A stretch of 39,020 nucleotides of DNA from an uncultured eubacterium 1-6 (GCA_903789595.1 CAIFEZ010000030.1:1-39020); one strand, 5' to 3'. Shown: positions 15,301 to 23,638, numbered from the stretch's first letter. The notes: generated by a model not told the origin, from the letters alone. Translations and numbers: made by a program.

Positions 15301-16949
15301 CGACCAGATTTTCTACGCCCGGCGTATCTCTGATCTCTCCGCCGCCGCACCACGACATTTATTCCATCGAGGATCTGGCGCAGCTGATCTATGATTTGAA
15401 GAATGCCAACCGGGACGCGCGGATCTCCGTCAAGCTGGTATCCGAGTGCGGCGTCGGAACGATTGCTTCCGGCGTGGCAAAGGCGGGCGCGCAGGTCATC
15501 CTGATCTCCGGATATGACGGAGGAACCGGCGCGGCGCCGATTTCCTCGATCCATAACGCGGGACTGCCGTGGGAGCTCGGCGTCTCCGAGGCGCATCAGT
15601 CGCTTCTGCAGAACGGTCTTCGGGACCGTGTCATCATCGAGACGGACGGAAAGCTGATGAGCGGCCGCGACGTCGCCATCGCCGCCCTGCTCGGCGCGGA
15701 GGAGTACGGTTTTGCAACGGCTCCGCTGATCTGCATGGGCTGCATGATGATGAGAGTCTGCTCCAAGGACACCTGTCCGGTCGGCGTCGCGACTCAGAAC
15801 GAGGAGCTCAGAAAGCGCTTCGCGGGCAAGCCGGAATATGTGATGAACTTCATGATCTTCATCGCGAGACAGCTCCGCGAGATCATGGCGAAGCTCGGCT
15901 TCCGCACCGTGGACGAGATGATCGGCCGCACCGACTGCCTGGAGAAGCGGATCAATCTGATCACGGACCGCGCGGCGGAGGTTAATATGGATCTGATCCT
16001 GGATCCGTCCTACGCGCACGCGGAAAAATCGCACTTTGACCAGAAGGACGTATACAACTTCCATCTGGAGAAGACGCTGGATGAGGCGGTTCTTCTCCCG
16101 AAATTCAGGGATGCCCTGTCTGCGGGATTCGGACAGAAGCCGGGCAGACAGGAGATCACGCTGAAGGTGTCCAGCACGGACCGTGCGTTCGGAACCATTC
16201 TCGGATCCGAGATCACCAGAAAGTTCGGCAGTGATCTGGACGACGACACCTTTGTGGTGCACGCGGTCGGCGGCGGCGGACAGTCCTTCGGCGCCTTCGC
16301 TCCGAAGGGTCTCTCCCTCTATCTGGAGGGCGACGCGAACGACGGATTCGGAAAGGGCCTCTCCGGCGGAAAACTCGTCGTTGTGCCGTCTCCGAAGGCT
16401 CCGTTCCGCGCGGATGAAAATATCATCATCGGCAATGTGGCGTGCTACGGCGCGACATCCGGAAAGGTCTATGTGGCCGGTATCGCGGGCGAGAGATTCT
16501 GCGTCCGGAACTCCGGCGTGACAGCGGTCGCGGAGGGCTGCGGCGACCACGGACTGGAATACATGACCGGCGGAAGAGCGGTCATCCTCGGGACGACCGG
16601 CAAGAACTTCGCGGCGGGCATGTCGGGCGGAATCGCGTATGTACTGGATTCCGACCACACCCTTTACCGCAGGATGAACAAGGATATGGTTACTCTTCAG
16701 GAGCTCACGGACAAATACGACATCCAGGAGCTGAAGTACATTCTGGAGGATTACGAGAAGGAGACCGGATCAAAGCGGGCGGCAGAGATCCTGTCCGACT
16801 TCGCGAAATGGATTCCCGACTTCAAGAAGGTCGTGCCGAACGACTACCAGAGAATGCTGACGGCGATCGGAAAGTACGAGGAGCAGGGAGTAAAGCATGA
16901 GAATGCCGTGCTTGAGGCGTTCGAGGAAGTGACAAGGAGGGTGTCCTGA
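12396..16949 (+). CDS. gltB: Glutamate synthase large subunit
   Basis: A 1517-residue large subunit that makes glutamate from glutamine and 2-oxoglutarate. The amidotransferase nucleophile is Cys21 in DACGIG, so about 20 residues must be cleaved off to expose it, as in other GltB proteins. The glutaminase domain covers about 1-430, the central domain follows, the FMN/TIM-barrel domain lies about 850-1200, and the C-terminal beta-helix GXGXG domain ends the chain. The 3Fe-4S cysteines are in CMGCMMMRVCSKDTCPVG near residue 1115. The ATG follows TGAGG with good spacing. Its TGA overlaps the gltD ATG by one base (TGATG), which implies translational coupling. Ammonium from GlnN feeds directly into this step. 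Confidence 0.95.
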   Translation: MDEYTQHIRKYRQLQKDHDACGIGAVVNIDGHQDNRVLDDALAIVEKLEHRAGKDATGTVGDGVGILTQISHDFFRKAAAAEGIALKDAGDYGVGMFFFPQDTMKRTFAMRMMRVIVEKEGLKLLGWRTVPTNPGILGKAALDCMPHIMQCFIERPEELSRGIEFDRKLYVVRREFEQSSDDTYICSLSSRTIVYKGMFLVKQLRRFYGDLQDKDYRTAIAIVHSRFSTNTTPSWNRAHPYRMIAHNGEINTIRGNMDRMLAREETMTSPIMEKDIDKIYPVISASGSDSAMLDNTLEFLYMNGMDLPLAMMVTIPEPWNHNRFMDEDKKDFYHYYATMMEPWDGPAAILFSDGDVLGATLDRNGLRPSRYYITDDNRLILSSEVGVLDIPPEHVVKKSRLTPGRILLVDTKKKKIISDDDCKKYYAHRQPYGEWLDRNLLRLKDVPIPNKKIPVHDQEMRDRLYKVFGYTYEDVKDSILPMAENGVEPTASMGHDVPLAVLSRQHQLLFNYFKQQFAQVTNPPIDSLREEIVTDTTVYIGSDGDLLNEKSGNCTMLEVSHPILTGVDLMKIKSLDRPGFHAQVVSLLYYKNTSLARALEQLNITVDRAYANGKNIIILSDRGVDENHVPIPSLLAVSSVEQHLVRTKKRTAVSLILESAEPRDVHQIAALLGFGARAINPYLAHECIAELIDIGMLDKDYHTAIADYNKALLGGVVKTAAKMGISTIQSYQSARIFEAIGLDKETIDKYFTGTVSRVGGIGIREIEEGITFRHNHAFDPLGLSVDTSLDSVGFHYLRSGKDKEDHLYNPETIVTLQQAVRAGDYDKFREYTDMVDDSGRPHTLRGLLEFAPKQDPVPLEEVEPVESIVKRFKTGAMSFGSISKEAHETMAIAMNRLGGKSNTGEGGEDPARYGTEKNSAIKQVASGRFGVTNAYLNSASEIQIKMAQGAKPGEGGHLPGKKVYPWVAATRFSTPGVSLISPPPHHDIYSIEDLAQLIYDLKNANRDARISVKLVSECGVGTIASGVAKAGAQVILISGYDGGTGAAPISSIHNAGLPWELGVSEAHQSLLQNGLRDRVIIETDGKLMSGRDVAIAALLGAEEYGFATAPLICMGCMMMRVCSKDTCPVGVATQNEELRKRFAGKPEYVMNFMIFIARQLREIMAKLGFRTVDEMIGRTDCLEKRINLITDRAAEVNMDLILDPSYAHAEKSHFDQKDVYNFHLEKTLDEAVLLPKFRDALSAGFGQKPGRQEITLKVSSTDRAFGTILGSEITRKFGSDLDDDTFVVHAVGGGGQSFGAFAPKGLSLYLEGDANDGFGKGLSGGKLVVVPSPKAPFRADENIIIGNVACYGATSGKVYVAGIAGERFCVRNSGVTAVAEGCGDHGLEYMTGGRAVILGTTGKNFAAGMSGGIAYVLDSDHTLYRRMNKDMVTLQELTDKYDIQELKYILEDYEKETGSKRAAEILSDFAKWIPDFKKVVPNDYQRMLTAIGKYEEQGVKHENAVLEAFEEVTRRVS

Positions 16950-18475
16950 TGGGTAAAGCGACAGGTTTTCTTGAATACAGCAGAAAAGACAATGCCGACG
17001 TTCCGGTTAAGGAACGGGTACAGAGCTTCAGAGAGTTCCATGTGCCCCTCGGAAAAGAGGATCGGATGGAGCAGGGCGCGCGCTGCATGAACTGCGGCGT
17101 CCCCTTCTGCCAGTCCGCGATGAAGCTGAACGGAATGGTGACCGGATGTCCGCTTCACAACCTGATTCCCGAGTGGAATGACCAGGTTTACCGCGGCCAT
17201 TTCCATCACGCCTTCAGCAGACTGATCAAGACCAGCAATTTCCCGGAGTTTACCGGGAGAGTCTGCCCCGCGCTCTGTGAAAAGGCGTGCATCAACGGCG
17301 AATACGGCGATCCCGTGACGATTCACGACAACGAGCGCTTCATCATTGAAACCGCCTTCGAGAAAGGGTACATTCAGCCCCGGATTCCGCAGATCAGAAG
17401 CGGAAAGAAGGTCGCGGTCGTTGGGGCCGGCCCGTCCGGACTCGCGGCGGCGGACGAGCTGAATCACAGAGGCCACTCGGTCACCGTCTTCGAGCGTGAG
17501 GACCGGATCGGCGGACTTCTGATGTACGGCATCCCGAATATGAAGCTCGACAAGAGCGTCATTTACCGTCGTCAGAAGCTGATGGAGGCGGAAGGCGTGG
17601 TCTTTCGCACCGGCGTGAATATCGGGGAAGAGTCCGTGAAGGATATCCTGAAGGAATTCGACGCGGTGGTTCTCGCGTGCGGCGCCAAGCAGCCCAGATC
17701 GCTTGCCGGAGCGGACCCGGACAAGATTCACGGAATTTACTACGCGGTTGATTTCCTGAAGGCGACGACAAAGAGCCTTCTCGATCACGGCATGACGGAC
17801 GGCGTCTGGAAGACCGATGACAGCCGCGATGCCCAGACACTCCTGAAGGAGAGGGATTTCATCAGCGCGAAGGGCAAAAATGTCGTCGTTGTCGGCGGCG
17901 GAGATACCGGAAACGACTGTATCGGAACCTCGATCCGACACGGCTGCAAATCGATCACGGCGCTCGAGATGATGCCGGAGCCGCCGGTGGAGAGAAGCGC
18001 TTCGAATCCGTGGCCCGAATGGCCCCGTGTGAAGAAGACCGACTACGGCCATGAGGAGGCAATTGAACTCTTCGGCCATGATCCGAGAGTCTATGAGACG
18101 ACGGTTAAGGAATACCACACCGACAAAAAAGGCAATCTCAAGGAAATCGTTACGGTTAAGGTAAAGTTCGAGAACCGCAAGATGGTCATGATCGAGGGGA
18201 CGGAGAAGACCCTGCCCTGCGATCTGCTTCTGATCGCCGCCGGCTTCACCGGCTGCGAAAACTACGTGGCGAAGGCCTTCGGACTGAATCTCACGGCGAG
18301 AAACACCGTCGCGACCGAGCCGGAACATTACAAAACCAATGTGGAGAAGGTCTTCACGGCCGGCGATATGCACCGCGGACAGTCTCTCGTGGTCTGGGCG
18401 GTCACAGAGGGCAGAAAGTGCGCCTGCAGCGTCGACGAGTATCTCATGGGCTACACCAACATGAGAGAAGCCTGA
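16949..18475 (+). CDS. gltD: Glutamate synthase small subunit
   Basis: A 508-residue FAD/NADPH subunit that passes electrons to GltB. The N-terminal adrenodoxin-reductase-like Fe-S domain has CMNCGVPFCQS near residues 46-56 and CPALCEKAC near 107-115, the two cysteine sets that hold 4Fe-4S clusters. The FAD-binding VAVVGAGPSGLAAA lies near 155 and the NAD(P)H-binding VVVVGGGDTGNDC near 311. The C-terminal TAGDMHRGQSLVVWA is the usual second FAD contact. The start overlaps the gltB stop, so the pair forms one operon. A hairpin at 18504-18523 after the stop is its likely terminator. Confidence 0.95.
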   Translation: MGKATGFLEYSRKDNADVPVKERVQSFREFHVPLGKEDRMEQGARCMNCGVPFCQSAMKLNGMVTGCPLHNLIPEWNDQVYRGHFHHAFSRLIKTSNFPEFTGRVCPALCEKACINGEYGDPVTIHDNERFIIETAFEKGYIQPRIPQIRSGKKVAVVGAGPSGLAAADELNHRGHSVTVFEREDRIGGLLMYGIPNMKLDKSVIYRRQKLMEAEGVVFRTGVNIGEESVKDILKEFDAVVLACGAKQPRSLAGADPDKIHGIYYAVDFLKATTKSLLDHGMTDGVWKTDDSRDAQTLLKERDFISAKGKNVVVVGGGDTGNDCIGTSIRHGCKSITALEMMPEPPVERSASNPWPEWPRVKKTDYGHEEAIELFGHDPRVYETTVKEYHTDKKGNLKEIVTVKVKFENRKMVMIEGTEKTLPCDLLLIAAGFTGCENYVAKAFGLNLTARNTVATEPEHYKTNVEKVFTAGDMHRGQSLVVWAVTEGRKCACSVDEYLMGYTNMREA

Positions 18476-18503
18476 GGCTTTCGCGCTTCGTGGTAGGCGG
18501 GTT

Positions 18504-18526
18504 CCTCTTTGTTTTCAAAGAGGTGT
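18504..18526 (+). terminator. Likely gltBD terminator
   Basis: CCTCTTTG (18504-18511) pairs with CAAAGAGG (18516-18523) around TTTT, 28 bases after the gltD stop. The tail TGTTT is weakly T-rich, so termination efficiency is uncertain. Confidence 0.45.
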
Positions 18527-18527
18527 T

Positions 18528-18561
18528 TATGCTTTGATACTGTATATGCTTTGATACTGTA
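18528..18561 (+). repeat. Perfect 17-bp tandem duplication
   Basis: TATGCTTTGATACTGTA occurs twice back to back (18528-18544 and 18545-18561). Its end merges with TACTGTATAAG, the MITE-like terminus, and is followed by an imperfect foldback (GGATTGC with GCAATCC), so this is probably a decayed copy of the foldback element family. Confidence 0.7.
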
Positions 18562-18637
18562 TAAGTTACGGATTGCTCCGTGCTCCGCACTGCCGCAATC
18601 CTGCAGGATACTTTAAATTAAGTATTTTCAAAGGACC

Positions 18638-18656
18638 CTTATTCTTATAGAATAGG
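18638..18656 (+). promoter_or_regulatory. Conserved asnB leader element (hairpin P1 and/or -10 TAGAAT)
   Basis: CTTATTC (18638-18644) pairs with GAATAGG (18650-18656) around TTATA, the same loop and 3' arm as at glnN. The overlapping TAGAAT (18648-18653) has TTTTCA 17 bases upstream, the same TT--CA pattern as the TTCCCA box at glnN. Confidence 0.5.
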
Positions 18657-18665
18657 AAACTGATG

Positions 18666-18709
18666 ACAGGCAAAGATGCTTTCAGCAGAGTATCTTTGTC
18701 TGTTTTTTT
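18666..18709 (+). terminator. Attenuator-like terminator ahead of asnB
   Basis: ACAGGCAAAGATGCT (18666-18680), identical to the glnN arm, pairs along all 15 positions with 18689-18703 (two G-T wobbles). The loop is 8 bases and seven T residues end it. It is 27 bases before the asnB start, so asnB can only be made by read-through. Confidence 0.8.
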
Positions 18710-18736
18710 ATACTATAAAAGAAAGAGGATGAGATT

Positions 18737-20323
18737 ATGTGCAGTATACTAGCTTATTGCAGCGAAGGCGGATCGGAAGAAGCACTTGCCAGAGCCCTGA
18801 GAAAAACCACCTCACGCGGACCCGATGCTTCCAGACTGATCAACACAGAAAAGGGATTTCTCGGATTTAATCGTCTGTCTATCATGGGCCTCACACCGGA
18901 AGGCATGCAGCCCTTCGAGCTGAACGGCAATTACTGCGTATGCAATGGTGAGATATACGGGTTTCGTCCTCTGAAGGAGGAGCTGATCCGGAAGGGATAT
19001 ACCTTCCGTTCGGACAGCGACTGCGAGATTCTCCTCCCCCTCTATAAGGAATACGGAGTGTCGATGTTCCGCAGGCTGGACGCCGAGTTCGCGCTGGTGA
19101 TCTACGACGCGGATGCGGACGAGTATATCGCCGCGCGGGATCCGATCGGCATCCGCCCGCTCTATTACGGCTACGACAGCAGACACGTGATCCTGTTCGC
19201 CTCCGAGCCGAAGAACCTGATCGGCATCTGCGACAAGATCTACCCGTTCCCTCCGGGCACCTACTATAAGGACGGCGAGTTCCACACCTATCATGATCCG
19301 TCTTATGTCGGCGGGGATTACAGCCACGACGACGCGGAGACCATCAGCGCGAATATTCATGACAAGCTTGTCGCCGGCGTACAGAAGCGTCTGGATTCGG
19401 ATACGCCGGTCGGCTTCCTTCTCTCGGGCGGCCTGGATTCCTCCCTTGTCTGCGGAATCGCCGCAAAGATGCTGGACAAGCCCCTTGAGACCTTCGCCAT
19501 CGGCATGGATATCGACGCGATTGACCTGAAGTACGCAAGAGAGGTCGCGGAATATATTCACAGCAACCATCACGAGGTCATCATCACGAGGGACGACGTC
19601 ATCAACGCCCTGGATCCGGTCATCGCCGCTCTCGGGACCTACGACATTACCACCGTCCGCGCCTCCGTCGGCATGTATCTGCTCTGCAAGTGGATTCATG
19701 AGAACACCGATATCCGCGTCATCCTCACCGGCGAGATCTCCGATGAGCTCTTCGGGTACAAGTACACGGACTTCGCGCCGGACGCCGAGGCGTTCCAGAA
19801 AGAGGCGGAGAAGAGAATTCGCGAGATCAACGTCTACGACGTGCTCCGCGCGGACCGCTGCATTTCCGTGAACTCCCTGGAGGCAAGGGTTCCGTTCGGC
19901 GACCTGGACTTTGTGGACTATGTGATGCACATCGATCCGGCGAAGAAGATGAACACCTACGGAATCGGAAAGTATCTCCTGCGCCATGCCTTTGAGAAGG
20001 ACGCATGCATCCCGCACAGCATTCTGATGCGTGAGAAGGCGGCGTTTTCTGACGCCGTGGGACATTCTCTGCGCAACGACATCATCGATTATGCAAACAG
20101 CTGCTATACCGATGAGGAGTTCCAGGAGAAGATCCGGAAATACACCTATGTACAGCCGTTTACGAAGGAATCTCTTCTCTATCGCGAAATCTTTGAAAAG
20201 TACTACCCGGATCAGGATCAGCTGATTCCGGCATACTGGATGCCGAACAAGGAGTGGGAGGGCTGCGATGTGGACGATCCGTCCGCCCGCGTGCTTTCCA
20301 ACTACGGCGCATCCGGTGTCTGA
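18737..20323 (+). CDS. asnB: Asparagine synthase (glutamine-hydrolysing)
   Basis: A 528-residue enzyme converting aspartate, ATP and glutamine to asparagine. Cys2, exposed after loss of Met1, is the glutaminase nucleophile (MCSILAY); RGPDAS, NGEIYG and the SDCEI block complete that domain. The synthetase domain begins with the PP-loop LLSGGLDSS near residue 230, followed by GEISDELFGYKY. The length and pattern are close to E. coli AsnB (about 550). The start has AGAGGATGAG upstream. It carries the same leader as glnN, which fits shared control by glutamine or nitrogen state, since AsnB consumes the glutamine that GlnN makes. A strong terminator follows at 20455-20507. Confidence 0.93.
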   Translation: MCSILAYCSEGGSEEALARALRKTTSRGPDASRLINTEKGFLGFNRLSIMGLTPEGMQPFELNGNYCVCNGEIYGFRPLKEELIRKGYTFRSDSDCEILLPLYKEYGVSMFRRLDAEFALVIYDADADEYIAARDPIGIRPLYYGYDSRHVILFASEPKNLIGICDKIYPFPPGTYYKDGEFHTYHDPSYVGGDYSHDDAETISANIHDKLVAGVQKRLDSDTPVGFLLSGGLDSSLVCGIAAKMLDKPLETFAIGMDIDAIDLKYAREVAEYIHSNHHEVIITRDDVINALDPVIAALGTYDITTVRASVGMYLLCKWIHENTDIRVILTGEISDELFGYKYTDFAPDAEAFQKEAEKRIREINVYDVLRADRCISVNSLEARVPFGDLDFVDYVMHIDPAKKMNTYGIGKYLLRHAFEKDACIPHSILMREKAAFSDAVGHSLRNDIIDYANSCYTDEEFQEKIRKYTYVQPFTKESLLYREIFEKYYPDQDQLIPAYWMPNKEWEGCDVDDPSARVLSNYGASGV

Positions 20324-20379
20324 GGCGCGATCATATTTTTGTATTTGCAATTTTTGTGTAACGATTCAGCACCCCAATC

Positions 20380-20435
20380 TCGAGAGTCTGCGGTTCTCTC
20401 GATGCGATAAGTCCTGGAGCCTTCGGTTCCGGGAC
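20380..20435 (+). ncRNA. Two tandem hairpins of unknown role downstream of asnB
   Basis: TCGAGAG with CTCTCGA (20380-20402) and GTCCTGGA with TCCGGGAC (20411-20435) are two stems of 7 and 8 bp. Each has a nine-base loop containing CGGT, and they are eight bases apart. A strong terminator follows 20 bases later. They could be an asnB 3' UTR structure, a separate small RNA or a protein site. No known RNA family is recognised. Confidence 0.35.
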
Positions 20436-20454
20436 ACATCATAATTTCAGTCGG

Positions 20455-20507
20455 AAAAGATACGGAGCTTACCCCTGATGCTGACGGGGTAAGCTCCGTA
20501 TCTTTTT
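20455..20507 (+). terminator. Strong intrinsic terminator after asnB
   Basis: A 21-bp perfect stem, core GATACGGAGCTTACCCC (20459-20475), pairs with 20486-20506 including flanking A/T, around a 10-base loop, and ends in TTTTT. Confidence 0.9.
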
Positions 20508-20605
20508 CGGTCAGGGGCGTTTATTATATTTCTCTAAAGATGAAAAGTGTCAGGCGTTTCGTGTTAAAATATGAAATTATAATACTATCATTCGAGAGGT
20601 AAAGC

Positions 20606-21730
20606 ATGAACAGCGAGATCAGATATCCGGATTATGACAGGAGCCTTCTGGCATTGACAGCTTCCGTTCTGAAATATTACGGAGTCTGTGACTACGGACA
20701 TACGACGCTTCCGGAGATGGATTCCCTTCTGGAGGTGAGGCCGGACCGTGTGATCGTGATTGTGCTGTCCGGAATGGGGACGGCGAGTCTGAACCGCCAT
20801 CTGTCGGAGTCGGATTTTCTCCGGCGGGACAAGGTGTGTGATCTGTCGGCGGTTTTTCCCTCCTCGACCGCGGCGGCGGCAGCTACGCTGCGGAGCGGGC
20901 AGTCGCCGCTCGAGCATTCGTGGCTCGGAAGAGATCTCTACTTTCCGGAAGTGGACCGGAACATCTCGCTTTTCTGCAACAGGGTGCAGGGGACGCGGAG
21001 GAAGGCGGCGGATTATAATGTTCCGATGAAGTATATCCCTTATCGGACGGTGTCGGAGCGGATCCACGAGGCGGATCCGTCGGTGGAAACGCATGAGCTC
21101 TCGCGCCGTACGGGCGAAAGAGTCCGGAGCTTTTCCCAGGCAATGCAGCGGATCCGGAAAATCGCTTCTGCTCCCGGGAGAAAATATATCTGTCTCTACT
21201 GGAATGAGCCGGACCGTGAGATGCACACCTTCGGTGCTGCGTCCGGAAAGGCGCACAGCCGGATCCGGTTCCTGAACCGCGAGATCGAAAAGCTCGCCGG
21301 AGATCTTGATGATTCTCTGGTGGCCGTCACGTCGGACCATGGAATGATCGACACGGGATGGATTTATCTGGAGGATTATCCGAACCTGGCCGGACTTTTG
21401 GAGAGAGCGCCTTCAGTTGAACCCCGTGCGGCGGCCCTGTACGTCCGTCCGGGAAGAAAACTGGAATTTGAGGAGATCTTCCGGGAGCTGTTCGGAAAGC
21501 AGTTTCTGCTGCTGAACCGGGAGGAGATTCTGGACAGAGGACTGCTCGGTTCCGGGCACCCGGGAGAGAAGACGTACGATGTGCTCGGCGACTATCTGGC
21601 GGTTGCCATCGGAGACGTCAGCCTCGGATGGAAGCGAAGAAAGCGGGAAAAGGAGAAGATCGGAAATCACTCCGGACTGACCGCGGAGGAGATGACGGTG
21701 CCGTTCATCGCATGTACAGGGAAGAAATGA
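20606..21730 (+). CDS. Alkaline-phosphatase-fold phosphodiesterase/pyrophosphatase family protein
   Basis: A 374-residue protein of the type I phosphodiesterase / nucleotide pyrophosphatase group. Thr88 in FPSST is the expected nucleophile. Metal ligands are seen in NEPDREMH (Asp and His), SDHGM (Asp and His) and the late NHSG His. The usual first metal-binding Asp of the DGMG motif is Ser55 here (VIVLSGMG), which would weaken one metal site. There is no signal peptide, so it is cytoplasmic. GAGAGG precedes the ATG. A TATAAT at 20578-20583 could be its -10. Its last codons are duplicated just past the stop (21721 on). The substrate is unknown. Confidence 0.8.
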   Translation: MNSEIRYPDYDRSLLALTASVLKYYGVCDYGHTTLPEMDSLLEVRPDRVIVIVLSGMGTASLNRHLSESDFLRRDKVCDLSAVFPSSTAAAAATLRSGQSPLEHSWLGRDLYFPEVDRNISLFCNRVQGTRRKAADYNVPMKYIPYRTVSERIHEADPSVETHELSRRTGERVRSFSQAMQRIRKIASAPGRKYICLYWNEPDREMHTFGAASGKAHSRIRFLNREIEKLAGDLDDSLVAVTSDHGMIDTGWIYLEDYPNLAGLLERAPSVEPRAAALYVRPGRKLEFEEIFRELFGKQFLLLNREEILDRGLLGSGHPGEKTYDVLGDYLAVAIGDVSLGWKRRKREKEKIGNHSGLTAEEMTVPFIACTGKK

Positions 21731-21758
21731 CGCCGCCGTTCATTGCAGGTGCAGGGAG
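21686..21758 (+). repeat. 35-bp tandem duplication across the phosphodiesterase stop codon
   Basis: GAGGAGATGACGGTGCCGTT at 21686 is repeated as GAAGAAATGACGCCGCCGTT at 21721. Because the period is 35, not a multiple of three, the second copy is out of frame and the current stop falls at the junction. The second copy still reads EEMTPPFIAGAG in its own frame. Confidence 0.7.
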
Positions 21759-21820
21759 GAAGGGCGGCTCCGACTGCAGCATCTGTATATTTCGCACAAG
21801 AAAAGACTGGTTATAGCTGT

Positions 21821-21847
21821 AATAGCGTGCTCGAGGGGCACGCTATT
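21821..21847 (+). terminator. Likely terminator after the phosphodiesterase gene
   Basis: AATAGCGTGC (21821-21830) pairs with GCACGCTATT (21838-21847) around seven bases. The tail GGTCTGTATT is only weakly T-rich. Confidence 0.5.
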
Positions 21848-21924
21848 GGTCTGTATTGCACAAAATGACAGAAAGGAGTAAAATTTTCTGTATCATTTAA
21901 GTACAAAAAACGCCGCATTCGTCG

Positions 21925-22030
21925 GGATGAAGAAGGTTACCGTTCACGGGATATCTGAAAGGCGGGTTTCGGATAAAAATATTACAGCCGGTGATGCTCA
22001 GGCGGAGTGATCGTGAAATTCCTGCCAGGC
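21925..22030. repeat. Interspersed repeat family 2, two abutting copies in opposite orientation
   Basis: GGTTACCGTTCACGGGATATCTGAAAGG (read in blocks, 21936 on) is the reverse complement of the right end of copy 1 (CCTTTCAGATATTCCGTGAAC). It is followed by a forward core, CAGCCGGTGATGCTC and CGTGAAATTCCTGCC (about 21983-22023). The pair occupies most of the gap before the PucR-type gene. Confidence 0.5.
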
Positions 22031-22106
22031 CGGTGAAGCGTGAACAGGAACAAAGGAAGTTCTCCTTTCGCGACAGAAGACGGTGCGGTGATATGGGGTG
22101 GTTGAT

Positions 22107-23636
22107 ATGAAACTGAGTATGTGGATGATCGCGAACCGTCTGGCGCCGCTCATGGACATCCGGGCGGATATTCATAAGGATGCAAAGCCGATTCTGAGCA
22201 GCGCGAGGCTGGCTTACGCGACGAACTGTGTGCATGTCTATGAAGAAAAGGATTACGTTGTCTACGAGGGCGAGAACGGCGATCGGATCCGGATCTACAA
22301 CCTGAGTGTTCTGGAGGCGTTTGAGATTCTTCAGGGAGTATTTGACTATTATCAGGACTGGGAGGCGCGGGTCGAAGAGGATGTGCGGAAGGGGGACTAC
22401 AAGGACATCATCGAGCAGACGGAATTTATTTTCCGGAATCCGATTCTGATTCAGGACGGCAACACAAAGGTTCTGGCCATGAGTCATGTGGACAGAATCG
22501 AATCCATGGATTCGGAGTGGCAGTACATCGCGCGCTACGGCTACTCGTCGCTGAACAGCATCTATCAGATCGAATATGAGAATCTGGAGCCGGGAAACCG
22601 GGAGAGCTGTTCGGTGTTTCACTGGAAGCAGAATGTGGAGAATTCGTTTCACGGCATTTCAAAGGCGCTGTATATCGGCGATACCGAGTGCGGAAGAATT
22701 TCCGTCGTAGAGTGCAGCCGCCTGGCAAACGCGGGCGATGTGCAGCTTCTGGAGAGGCTGGGTCAGATTCTGCAGCCGTACATCGGCATCGCGATGCAGA
22801 ATCAGGTGCGACAGGAGAACCCACTGTATGATTATCTCTTTGAAGACTCGGGGGATAAGGAGAAGGTTCTCCGGCAGCTGTCCCATTTCGGATGGAGCGA
22901 GGATGAGAATTTCGAGATCGCGCTGCTGGATCCGGAGGGAATGGACAACGGGATGAATCCCACGAAGGCCAGAAACGTCATCGAGCACGCAATCATGCAC
23001 AACTTTCCGGGGTGCTTCGTTCTGCAGAAGGCGCCGTATGTGATTATCCTGACCAACCGGAACCTTTACCGCGACCGGGTCTTCCAGACCTTTCTGGTGT
23101 CCTTTACCGAGCAGAATTCCGTGTACAGCAGCTTCAGTCTTCAGGTGCGCGGCATAGAGAATATTCCGTCGCTGTACCGGCAGGCCGTGTACGCGCTGGA
23201 GTCCGGGAGAAGAGATAAAAGGCTGATGGAAGAAGATGAGCTTCTGCGGCATATCTTCCGTTTCGGAAGCTACGCCAGTCGGTACATCATCGAGGTGCCG
23301 GACATGAAGGACAAGGTCTGCGCCTGCCATCCGGCGGTGGTCCGCCTGTGGGAGCAGAAGGTCCGGAAGGGAAAAACCGAGCCCTATGACACGCTGAAGA
23401 CGTTTTTGGAAAGCGAGCGGTCGATTCAGCGCACCGCCACAGAGATGTACGCGCACCGGAATACGATCACCTACCGGCTCGGGAAGATTCAGAGCATTCT
23501 GAAGGAGGATCTGGATGATCCGGAGCTTCGGATGTACCTGCTGCTCAGCATGATGATTCTGGAAATGCAGCAGAGCAGAGAGGAAATCGTGGAGAAGGAC
23601 GCGGAGAAATCCGCAGAGGGGCAGAAAAGCAAATGA
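22107..23636 (+). CDS. PucR/CdaR-type transcriptional regulator
   Basis: A 509-residue regulator. The C-terminal 60 residues are a PucR-type helix-turn-helix (LKTFLESERSIQRTATEMYAHRNTITYRLGKIQSIL), where HRNTITYRL is the hallmark of the CdaR/PucR family. The middle resembles the GGDEF-like/GAF arrangement of such proteins. The ligand is not readable. Relatives control purine, sugar-acid or amino-acid catabolism, and the nitrogen genes nearby make that plausible but unproven. A GTG at 22098 is possible; ATG at 22107 is taken because GGGGTGG stands at a proper distance. Right after the stop comes a 10-bp hairpin (23639-23663) without a T tract. Confidence 0.82.
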   Translation: MKLSMWMIANRLAPLMDIRADIHKDAKPILSSARLAYATNCVHVYEEKDYVVYEGENGDRIRIYNLSVLEAFEILQGVFDYYQDWEARVEEDVRKGDYKDIIEQTEFIFRNPILIQDGNTKVLAMSHVDRIESMDSEWQYIARYGYSSLNSIYQIEYENLEPGNRESCSVFHWKQNVENSFHGISKALYIGDTECGRISVVECSRLANAGDVQLLERLGQILQPYIGIAMQNQVRQENPLYDYLFEDSGDKEKVLRQLSHFGWSEDENFEIALLDPEGMDNGMNPTKARNVIEHAIMHNFPGCFVLQKAPYVIILTNRNLYRDRVFQTFLVSFTEQNSVYSSFSLQVRGIENIPSLYRQAVYALESGRRDKRLMEEDELLRHIFRFGSYASRYIIEVPDMKDKVCACHPAVVRLWEQKVRKGKTEPYDTLKTFLESERSIQRTATEMYAHRNTITYRLGKIQSILKEDLDDPELRMYLLLSMMILEMQQSREEIVEKDAEKSAEGQKSK

Positions 23637-23638
23637 AA

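Noticed and set aside
20411-20435. tRNA-like T arm (TTCGGTTCCGGGAC)
   Set aside because: No acceptor, D or anticodon arms can be built around it; it is a simple hairpin.
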